From Pandoraea norimbergensis (GTDB lineage: Bacteria; Pseudomonadota; Gammaproteobacteria; Burkholderiales; Burkholderiaceae): 64,000 nt of DNA. This document shows positions 57,605 to 64,000 of the stretch, one piece after another; position 1 is the stretch's first letter, and every line of letters starts with the position of its first letter. The DNA lies in contig NZ_CP013480.3 of NCBI RefSeq assembly GCF_001465545.3, forward strand, positions 4,774,001-4,838,000, read 5' to 3'. The notes under the pieces were generated by a model. That model ran no database searches and was not told where the DNA came from. It was given only the letters and a program-made list of their open reading frames with translations. The position numbers were made by a program, and so were the translations under genes.

Positions 57605-58540
57605 TTACTCTGGAGATACCGAATGTCGCTGCGTCGACGCATTCACCACATCGTCCAGCGTGTTGTAGAGCGCCTGACTGGAAGCGAGAATCGGGTTGCC
57701 GCGCGTGAGCCCATCGGCGGCGAGGAAGTCGCTGACCTGCCCGCCCGCTTCCTGCACGAGCACGATCCCGGCCAGACAATCCCACGCATGAATATGCGGT
57801 TCGTAGTAGCCGATGAGCCGTCCCGCTGCGGTGTACGCCATCATCAGCGCGCCCGAGCCGATGCGCACGAACATGCCGCCACGTGCGAGCCAGCCATCGA
57901 GAAACGCCAGAAAGTCAGCGCGATCGACGCGATGCGACACGCCCACACCCAGTACGCCTTGTGTCGGCGCATTCACGTCGGCAACGTTCAGCGCCGTGCT
58001 GACGCGAGGCACATCGGGCTCGCCGCCATCCGGTGAGCGTGGTGTCGAGGCACTCGCCATCACGGCATTGTCGACAAATGCGCCCAGCCCGGTTGCGCCG
58101 TGAAACAGCTCATCGGCATTCGGATCGTAGATCGCGCCGATGGCCGGCACGCCGTCAACGATGACGGCGATCGACACACACCACGCGTGCATACCGTGGA
58201 GAAAACACGCGGTGCCGTCGATCGGATCGACCACCCATGTGATGCGTGACGGCGCGGGCATGTCGCCTGCGGCTGCGCTTTCTTCGCCGAGGAAGGCGTC
58301 CGTCGGAAACGCTGCTGCAACGCGCTCACGTACCAGTTGTTCGATAGCGCGATCGGCCACGCTCACGACATCCTGCACGCCCTTGTATTCCACCGTGAGC
58401 GCGTCGCGCGTGCGAAACATGGCGAGGGCGCGAAGTCCGGCTTCGCGGGCGATGACTTGGGCGAGTTGGTAGCGCGCATCGAGCGTGTCGTCGTTGTCGA
58501 CGCTTGCCGGCGAGGCCGTTTGACGTTCAGTTCCGGTCAT
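57605..58540 (-). CDS. Inositol-monophosphatase-family phosphatase
   Basis: A 311-residue member of the IMPase/FBPase/HisN-type lithium-sensitive phosphatases. The metal-binding motifs are GEES (residues 85-88), DPIDGT (105-110) and the C-terminal HAWDCLAGIVLVQEAGGQV (about 251-269). No signal peptide, so it acts in the cytoplasm, removing phosphate from a sugar or inositol phosphate, or another small phosphate ester. It overlaps the ABC ATPase gene by four bases, tying it to the importer; the likely reading is that it dephosphorylates what the transporter brings in. A gluconeogenic or HisN-like role is less likely in this setting. Confidence 0.88.
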   Translation of the reverse strand: MTGTERQTASPASVDNDDTLDARYQLAQVIAREAGLRALAMFRTRDALTVEYKGVQDVVSVADRAIEQLVRERVAAAFPTDAFLGEESAAAGDMPAPSRITWVVDPIDGTACFLHGMHAWCVSIAVIVDGVPAIGAIYDPNADELFHGATGLGAFVDNAVMASASTPRSPDGGEPDVPRVSTALNVADVNAPTQGVLGVGVSHRVDRADFLAFLDGWLARGGMFVRIGSGALMMAYTAAGRLIGYYEPHIHAWDCLAGIVLVQEAGGQVSDFLAADGLTRGNPILASSQALYNTLDDVVNASTQRHSVSPE

Positions 58541-59649
58541 TGGGCGGCTCCTACGATAGCGGCGCCGCGCGCATGCAAGCCAACGGCGACGCGCGTGCCG
58601 ACGGGGAACGGGAGTTCGAATTGATGTGACAAGACCACGAGGTCTCCTGCGGAGGTTTGAACGAAGTACTGCGTGGCGCGCCCCAGATAGGTGGCGCGCC
58701 GGATTTCACCGATGGGACCGTGCAGCGCGTCGGCACGGTCTTCGGTATGGGGGACGGCCTGCAACGTCAACGCTTCCGGCCGGATAGCGACGCGAGCGTT
58801 AGTCAACGCCGGTCCGGCATAGGGCAGCCTCAGCAGCAGGCCGTGAAAATCGCATTGCGCGTGACCGTCGCGTTGTTCGGTGACGGGCAGATCGATCAGG
58901 TTGGCGTTGCTGATGAATGTTGCGACGAACGCATCGGCAGGCTGCTCGACGAGCGTGCGCGGCGCATCCTGCTGGGCGATCCGTCCGTCGTGCATGACGA
59001 CGACCTGATCGCTGATGGCGAGCGCTTCTTCCTGATCGTGCGTGACGTAGACGACCGTCAGGCCGAGCTGAGTCTGAAGGTCACGAATATCTTCTCGCAC
59101 TCGCACACGCAGACGCGCATCGAGATTCGACAGCGGCTCGTCGAACAGCATCACCTCGGGTTCCAGCACCAGTGCGCGGGCGACGGCAACACGTTGTTGC
59201 TGCCCACCCGATAGTTCGGCCGGCATGCGTTGCGCCATGGAAGCGAGACCGACACGCGTCAACGACTCGAAGACACGTTCGCGCAGTTCCTGCTGCGGCA
59301 CGCGCGTGACCGTGAGGCCATAGGCTACGTTCTCGAACACTTTCATGTGCGGAAACAGCGCGTACGACTGGAACACCATGCTCACATCGCGATCACGAGC
59401 ACCGAGACGTGTCACGTCGCGGCCACCGAGTGTGATGCGTCCTGCGTCCGGCAGCTCAAGCCCGGCGATCAGGCGCAGCGTGGTCGTCTTGCCGCAGCCG
59501 CTCGGCCCCAGCAGCGTCGTCAGCGCGCCCGGAGCGACCGTGAAAGACAGGTCGGGAATGGCGACGTGCGTGCCCCATCCTTTGCGGACGTTTTCAAAAA
59601 CGAGTGCGCCGCGTGACGTGGATGAGGGTGCGGATTTGTTTGCGTTCAT
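58537..59649 (-). CDS. ABC importer ATPase (AfuC/FbpC/PotA type)
   Basis: A 370-residue ATPase: Walker A LLGPSGCGKTT (about residues 46-56), Q-loop MVFQSYALFPHMKV, signature LSGGQQQRVAVARAL, Walker B EVMLFDEPLSNLD and the H-loop VTHDQEEA, followed by a TOBE domain (VAIRPEALTLQ ... YLGRATQYFVQTSAGDLVVL). It energises the double permease encoded upstream. It overlaps both the permease gene and the phosphatase gene by four bases, showing a tight operon. Confidence 0.92.
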   Translation of the reverse strand: MNANKSAPSSTSRGALVFENVRKGWGTHVAIPDLSFTVAPGALTTLLGPSGCGKTTTLRLIAGLELPDAGRITLGGRDVTRLGARDRDVSMVFQSYALFPHMKVFENVAYGLTVTRVPQQELRERVFESLTRVGLASMAQRMPAELSGGQQQRVAVARALVLEPEVMLFDEPLSNLDARLRVRVREDIRDLQTQLGLTVVYVTHDQEEALAISDQVVVMHDGRIAQQDAPRTLVEQPADAFVATFISNANLIDLPVTEQRDGHAQCDFHGLLLRLPYAGPALTNARVAIRPEALTLQAVPHTEDRADALHGPIGEIRRATYLGRATQYFVQTSAGDLVVLSHQFELPFPVGTRVAVGLHARGAAIVGAAQ

Positions 59650-61466
59650 GCGAGTGATTTCCGGCCAATGCGTGGCATGTTGCCAAGACCTTCTGGCGTC
59701 GATTCAATCGCCAACACCGTCGATCGTGTGCGTTTGGTTTCGCTAACGCGCAGTGCGGTTTCCAACGAGACGACGATGATGAATAACGCGACAACCAGCA
59801 CACCGGCATACGCCAGTGCCGGGCCATAGCTGCCATTCGAGATGAGACCAATCAGGTAGGTCGTTGCGAGATCATGGTCGGCGCTCACGAGGAACACGAC
59901 CGCACTCACAGCGGTTGCCGCGCGCACGAATCCGTAGATCAGCGCCGCCGCACAGGCGGGGCGCAGCAACGGCAGCAGCACGCGGCGCAGCGTCGTCCAG
60001 CTACCGGCGCGCAATGTGGCCGATGCTTCATCCAGACTCGGATCGATCTGCGCCAGCGCGCCTACGGTCGTTCGCAAACCCATCGGCATGTTCCGGAACA
60101 GGAACGACAGCACGAGGATTGCGCCGGTACCGGTGAGCACCAACGGTGCGGCGTTGAACGTCTGCGCGTAGGCCAGCCCGATCACAGTGCCCGGAATCGC
60201 AAACGCGGCAACGAGTGCGCCCTCAAGCCAGCGGCGCCCAGCAAATTGACGGCGTGCGATCAACCAGCCGCCGAACACGGCGGCGACGGCGGTCAGCGGT
60301 GCGGCAATCGCCGACAGGCGCAGGGTTTCCAGTGCGGACGGCCATGCCTGCCCGGTGAGCGTAATCGCGCCGTCTTCCATTGCGACGCCGAATACATCCG
60401 TCAAGTGAGCCAGCGTCCAATGAAAATCGACGCCCCACAGCGTGACGAATCCACCGGCCAGCAACGTGCCATAGACGGCCAGCGTCAGCAGGCACCACGG
60501 GGTGACGAGCGCGGTCAGCGACCACGAGAGACGCGCGTCGAGCGGCGCCGCACGCCCGCCGCCGCCCTTGCCGTTCACAGCGACGTAGCTGCGCTCGCCG
60601 AGCCACCGGCGTTGCAGCGTGAACGCCCCCAGCGCCATCAACAGCAGCCAGACGGCGAGCGCGGCGGCGCGTCCGGGGTCTTGTTCAGCACCGACGACTG
60701 CGAAGTACAAATCGGATGACAGCACACGGAAGTTGCCGCCCAGCACCAACGGGTTACCGAAGTCGGCGAGGCTTTCGATGAAGCACAACAGCAGCGCGTT
60801 GGCGAGGCCGGGACGCATCATTGGCCACGTCACGGTACGGAAGGTCTGCCAATGCGTTGCTCGCAGCGTGGCAGCGGCCTCTTCCAGCACAGCAGGCAAG
60901 CGTTGCACGACACCCAATACCGTGAGGAATGCGACCGGCGTGAAGGCCAGACACTGCGCTAGCCAGAGTCCTAGCGGGCCATACAGCCAGCGGCCGGGCG
61001 TTACACCGAGCCAATCGGCCACGGCCTGCGTGATCGCGCCGTTTCTGCCAAGCAGCAGAATCAGTGCGAGGCCCACCGCGAACGGCGGGGTGATGGCAGG
61101 CAGCATCGCAACGCCGCGCAACAACGCCGCGCCGGTGCGCGAACGCGTCAGTGCGCTACGTGTGGCGAGCAAAGCCAGTGCAGCGCCAAGGATCGTGGAT
61201 GTGACGGCGGAGGCGATGCCGAGCGCAATGCTATGCCAGCCGCTGCCGCACGCCCCGGCGCCGCGCACGCAGCCCAGTCGCCAGACGTCGGGCGCCAGCG
61301 TGGCCCACGCGGCGGGTAGATCGCCCCCAGCGTTGTGCCATGCGGGCACCAGTGAGAAGAAGCTGTTCGCGAGCGGCCACGCCACGAAAATGCCCAGCGC
61401 CAGTACCGTGGCGATGAGCACGCCGCGCGTGAAACCGTCGTGCGGCAGCTTAGCGAGCGTGGGCAT
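59646..61466 (-). CDS. ABC importer permease, two fused membrane domains (AfuB/FbpB type)
   Basis: A ~606-residue permease with about twelve membrane helices and two EAA loops, LEEAAATLRATHWQTFRTVTWPMMRPGL in the first half and LDEASATLRAGSWTTLRRVLLPLLRPAC in the second. Such fused permeases serve Fe(III)-type, thiamine-type and sugar-phosphate (AfuABC) importers. The start at 61466 (MPTLAKL) lies 17 bp inside the end of the binding-protein gene; upstream in-frame starts are less likely. A Cys pair in the loop after helix 1 (LGCVRGAGACGSGW) is unusual for the family. Confidence 0.9.
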   Translation of the reverse strand: MPTLAKLPHDGFTRGVLIATVLALGIFVAWPLANSFFSLVPAWHNAGGDLPAAWATLAPDVWRLGCVRGAGACGSGWHSIALGIASAVTSTILGAALALLATRSALTRSRTGAALLRGVAMLPAITPPFAVGLALILLLGRNGAITQAVADWLGVTPGRWLYGPLGLWLAQCLAFTPVAFLTVLGVVQRLPAVLEEAAATLRATHWQTFRTVTWPMMRPGLANALLLCFIESLADFGNPLVLGGNFRVLSSDLYFAVVGAEQDPGRAAALAVWLLLMALGAFTLQRRWLGERSYVAVNGKGGGGRAAPLDARLSWSLTALVTPWCLLTLAVYGTLLAGGFVTLWGVDFHWTLAHLTDVFGVAMEDGAITLTGQAWPSALETLRLSAIAAPLTAVAAVFGGWLIARRQFAGRRWLEGALVAAFAIPGTVIGLAYAQTFNAAPLVLTGTGAILVLSFLFRNMPMGLRTTVGALAQIDPSLDEASATLRAGSWTTLRRVLLPLLRPACAAALIYGFVRAATAVSAVVFLVSADHDLATTYLIGLISNGSYGPALAYAGVLVVALFIIVVSLETALRVSETKRTRSTVLAIESTPEGLGNMPRIGRKSLA

Positions 61467-62532
61467 AGATTTCGGTGTTCCAGCGCTGCAACAGACGCTT
61501 GCGCGTCGCCGGGTCGCCAAATCGCGCGGCATCGTAGTCGATCAACTTGATGCTGGACGGCTGCGGGGCCAGCTTCGGCACGGCGGCGTCGCGGTTCGAT
61601 GGCATCTGGTAAGCGTGTGCCTGTTCTGCCAGCGATTGAACATCGGCACGCAGCGCGAATTCGTAGAACTGCTTCGCCAGCGCCGGATGCGCTGCCCCGG
61701 CGATCAGGCTCATGCCGCCAATCTCGAAGCCAGTGCCTTCACACGGTGCGACGGTATCAATGTCGAAACCGGCCACACGTTGCTTCACGAGGTCGTGCAG
61801 GAATTCGATGGCGATGCTGGCTTCGCCGCGCGATGCCGCTTCGCCCGGTGCGACGCCCGTTGCCGTGTACTGGCTGACGTTGGTGTTGAGCGCGCGAAGG
61901 TAGCGGAACGCTTCGTCTTCGCCCATCAGTTGTACGAGGGTGGCGAGTGCGACGTAAGCCGTGCCGGAGGCGTTCGGATTGGCGATTTGGATTTCGCCCT
62001 TCCACGCAGGCGAGAGCAGATCGCGCCAGCATTTCGGCGGCTCAAGACGGCGCTTGCGCAGCTCTGCGGCGTTGTAGCCGATGCCGAGCAGCCCCTGATA
62101 AACACCGACGGTGCGGTCGCGGCCGGTCTGTGCGAAACGTTGCGCCCACGGCTGCAACTGTGTCAATGCCGGGGAGCGGTAGGTCTCGGTCAGGCCTTCG
62201 AATGCGGCTTGCAGATGCGAATCGCCGGAGCCTGCCCACCATACGTCGAACTGCGGACGCGCACGTTGCGCGCTCAGCAGCGCGAGCGCTTCGCCAGCGC
62301 TCTTGCGGATCATGGCCACACCGACGCCAGTCTCTTTCTCGAAGCGCTTCTTCATCAGTTGGCACCATTCGAGATCTGCCGAGCAGAGCAGGCTCAGGCG
62401 ATCGGCGGCGTGGGCGGTCGATGGCGGGAGCATCGCGGTGACGGCGACGACACTCAGGACAGCCGCCACCGAGCCGCGCGCGGCACGCAGCAGACGTGAT
62501 GTCAGGCCGCTGCGGTCGCGGTGTTTTCGCAC
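61450..62532 (-). CDS. ABC importer periplasmic substrate-binding protein (AfuA/FbpA family)
   Basis: About 360 residues with a signal peptide (SVAAVLSVVAVTAML, cut after AHA). The fold is that of the Fe(III)/phosphorylated-compound cluster: LSLLCSADLEWCQLMKKRFEKETGV at the start, ANPNASGTAYVALATLVQLMGEDEAFRYLRAL in the hinge. The tandem tyrosines that bind iron in FbpA are absent; the loop reads AIEFLHDLVKQR, and a Glu follows 23 residues after the HD aspartate. As I recall it, the sugar-phosphate binder AfuA uses HD and a later Glu in this way. The start is unsure: GTG at 62532 gives a normal signal peptide, the ATG at 62589 adds 19 residues and would enclose an operator candidate. Confidence 0.85.
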   Translation of the reverse strand: MRKHRDRSGLTSRLLRAARGSVAAVLSVVAVTAMLPPSTAHAADRLSLLCSADLEWCQLMKKRFEKETGVGVAMIRKSAGEALALLSAQRARPQFDVWWAGSGDSHLQAAFEGLTETYRSPALTQLQPWAQRFAQTGRDRTVGVYQGLLGIGYNAAELRKRRLEPPKCWRDLLSPAWKGEIQIANPNASGTAYVALATLVQLMGEDEAFRYLRALNTNVSQYTATGVAPGEAASRGEASIAIEFLHDLVKQRVAGFDIDTVAPCEGTGFEIGGMSLIAGAAHPALAKQFYEFALRADVQSLAEQAHAYQMPSNRDAAVPKLAPQPSSIKLIDYDAARFGDPATRKRLLQRWNTEIYAHAR

Positions 62533-62533
62533 G

Positions 62534-62549
62534 TTGCACTCGTTTGCAA
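62534..62549. promoter_or_regulatory. LacI-type operator candidate 3 (in front of the binding-protein gene)
   Basis: TTGCACTCGTTTGCAA, near-palindromic with a central CG, of the same TTGCA-nn-CG-nn-TGCAA form as the two sites upstream of tonB. It ends two bases before the proposed GTG start and 75 bp after the LacI gene stop. Confidence 0.55.
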
Positions 62550-62624
62550 TGGTGGGCGCAATGGCGGGAGGTTTGGGCTTCGTCAGCATGGGAAGGGTCG
62601 GAGTCGGTCCGTGTTGGGCGCGGG

Positions 62625-63644
62625 TCAGCCGGTGGTGGCTCGGCGCACGAAGGTGACGGGGGCGATGCGGACTTCTGCGGCGCGCGAGAAATCGGTGATG
62701 CGTTGGGTGAGCATGTCGACCACGCTATGGGCTAGCGCGTCGGTGTTCTGGGCGATGGTCGAGAGGCGGTAGCTATCGAGCGCGGCGTGCTGGATGTCGT
62801 CGAAGCCGACGATGCGAATATCTTCCGGGAAGCGGCGGCCGAACGCGCGGCGGGCTTCGTCCATGAAGCCGAGCGCGACCATGTCGGTGGCGCAGAAAAC
62901 ACCATCGGGTGCGCTCGACGCGTCGGCGAGCACTTCACGCGCGGCCAGTTGCCCGGCTTCGTACGACGAGATGGTGGAGTTGCACAGCGTGATCCGGTTC
63001 TTGCGTACGCCCAGACGCGCGAGTGCGTCGACATAGCCTTCGCAACGTTGGCGTCCGCTGAAGTGCGTGGCGTGCGGGCCGATGAAAGCGAAGCGCGTTG
63101 CGCCTGAATCGAACAGTTCGCGTGCGGCGAGTGCGGCGCCAGCGTGGTTATCGCTGTTGATGACGTCCGCGCCTTCCAGCTCGGGGGCACGGTTGATCAT
63201 CGCGACGGGGACTTTGCGCTCGATGTATTCGCGCGCCAAGGAGAGCGGCGGCGCGCCGGAGGTCATGATGACACCGGCGATGCGGTAGCTCAGCAGCCGT
63301 TGCAGGGCGTAGCTGGTCTGGTCCGGATCGTCCGCATTCATGAGAATGGGCAGCAGGCCGCGAGCGGCCAGATGGTGCGCGATCGGGGCAAGCAGTTGGG
63401 CGCGAAAGGGACTCACCAGCGCGGAGGTGACGACGCCGACGAACGTGCTGCGGCCCTGAATCATGTTCCGGGCATTGATGTCGACGTGGTAGTTCAGCGT
63501 CTTCGCGGCTTCGAGCACACGGGCCCGCGTCTTCGGAGAGACGCTGGCGCCGGGCGTGAAAGTGCGCGAAACGGCGGAGCGAGACACCCCAGCCATGCGC
63601 GCCACATCCTCGGCAATCGCCCAGCTCTTTTCTTTGTCGGTCAT
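62625..63644 (-). CDS. LacI-family transcriptional regulator
   Basis: A 339-residue LacI/GalR protein. The head WAIAEDVARMAGVSRSAVSRTFTPGASVSPKTRARVLEAAKTLNYHVDINARNM (about residues 8-61) has the helix-turn-helix and hinge. The PBP1-like effector domain follows (TFVGVVTSALVSPFRAQLL ... AMINRAPELEGADVINSDNHAGAALAARELFDSGATRFAFIGP ... IRIVGFDDIQHA). Its ligand is probably a sugar- or polyol-related compound. It is the first gene of the strand-wide minus cluster, 92 bp upstream of the binding-protein gene, and the best candidate to bind the TTGCA-nn-CG-nn-TGCAA sites. Confidence 0.92.
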   Translation of the reverse strand: MTDKEKSWAIAEDVARMAGVSRSAVSRTFTPGASVSPKTRARVLEAAKTLNYHVDINARNMIQGRSTFVGVVTSALVSPFRAQLLAPIAHHLAARGLLPILMNADDPDQTSYALQRLLSYRIAGVIMTSGAPPLSLAREYIERKVPVAMINRAPELEGADVINSDNHAGAALAARELFDSGATRFAFIGPHATHFSGRQRCEGYVDALARLGVRKNRITLCNSTISSYEAGQLAAREVLADASSAPDGVFCATDMVALGFMDEARRAFGRRFPEDIRIVGFDDIQHAALDSYRLSTIAQNTDALAHSVVDMLTQRITDFSRAAEVRIAPVTFVRRATTG

Positions 63645-63829
63645 CGAAACAATGGGAGCGGGTACGCAAGAGAGGCCAGCGCAGAAGTGGCCGCGCCAGC
63701 ACGATGACCGGGTAGCTTAGAGGGGGGTTGTGTCGGGGATGTGACAGGGGGAGGCGTTGCGGGGTACTGAATGCGGGAGGTGCTGCGGGGTGACTTCGCG
63801 GTATGACGCGGTCAGCTCGCGAGAGTAGC

Positions 63830-63906
63830 TGGCCTGCCCAGAGGGATTCGAACCCCCGACCGTCGGCTTAGAAGGCCGATGCTCTATCCAACTGAGCTAT
63901 GGGCAG
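63830..63906 (-). tRNA. tRNA-Arg (anticodon TCT)
   Basis: The 77-nt minus-strand sequence starts CTGCCCATAGCTCAGTTGGA, carries the anticodon TCT in GCCTTCTAAGC and ends with an encoded CCA. The acceptor CTGCCCA/TGGGCAG pairs fully. It reads AGA codons. It lies 186 bp upstream of the LacI gene on the same strand. Confidence 0.95.
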
Positions 63907-64000
63907 TGCGTGTTGGCGGCGACCGAGTGTCGCTGCCGGAAGGTTCCTGTGACTAGTGCACTTTGCTGCGGATGATTCGCAATTGCAAGAATGCGCTGAA

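Noticed and set aside
58537..62532. Plain ferric-iron ABC importer
   Set aside because: The binding protein lacks the iron tyrosines of FbpA, and the operon includes an inositol-monophosphatase-family gene. Iron transport is kept as an alternative, not as the call.

Overview
The window looks like a chromosome segment of a high-GC beta-proteobacterium of the family Burkholderiaceae. A Pandoraea-like organism is my best guess, from gene style (DUF4148 protein, LuxR-type regulator, many LysR/RND efflux sets) and rRNA operon layout; this genus call is inference and was not tested by alignment. No prophage, insertion sequence, CRISPR array or plasmid function was seen.

Layout: (1) 1-1114, end of an OPT-family transporter. 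(2) 1115-2150, a low-GC gene-free stretch with a 7-bp tandem repeat and ~44-bp imperfect repeats. (3) 2151-7930, a complete rRNA operon on the minus strand (16S, tRNA-Ile, tRNA-Ala, 23S, 5S) with two promoters, boxA sites and a terminator. (4) 8068-21136, mixed housekeeping genes: SrkA kinase, YdjM-like protein, initiator tRNA-Met, acetyltransferases, a flavin monooxygenase coupled to an ABC exporter, HAD phosphatase, AraC regulator, cupin. (5) 21665-30461, an assimilatory nitrate/nitrite operon nirB-nirD-nasA-cobA-nasT-nasS. Its leader carries an NtrC-like site, a sigma-54 promoter, an ANTAR-type hairpin and a terminator, so the NasS/NasT pair at the 3' end of the operon probably controls its own leader. 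(6) 30520-38831, a DHA2 MFS transporter, an acyl-CoA dehydrogenase, and a MarR-headed four-gene aromatic-acid-type efflux operon. (7) 39053-51467, DUF4148 protein, LuxR solo, LysR regulators, MFS transporter, nitroreductase and a MexEF-OprN-like RND pump with a divergent LysR gene.

(8) 51471-63644 is the most interesting part: ten genes all on the minus strand. In transcription order they are a LacI-family regulator, an AfuA/FbpA-type substrate-binding protein, a double-domain permease, its ATPase, an inositol-monophosphatase-family enzyme, tonB, exbB, exbD, a TonB-dependent receptor and a secreted histidine acid phosphatase (phytase/glucose-1-phosphatase type), closed by a strong terminator. 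Three 16-bp near-palindromes of the form TTGCAnnCGnnTGCAA, with the central CG typical of LacI-family operators, lie in front of the transporter genes (one) and in front of tonB (two). I infer a dedicated organophosphate (phytate/inositol-phosphate or sugar-phosphate) scavenging system: extracytoplasmic phosphatase, outer-membrane receptor with its own energiser, ABC importer of a phosphorylated compound, and a cytoplasmic phosphatase, under one regulator. A tRNA-Arg gene closes the window.
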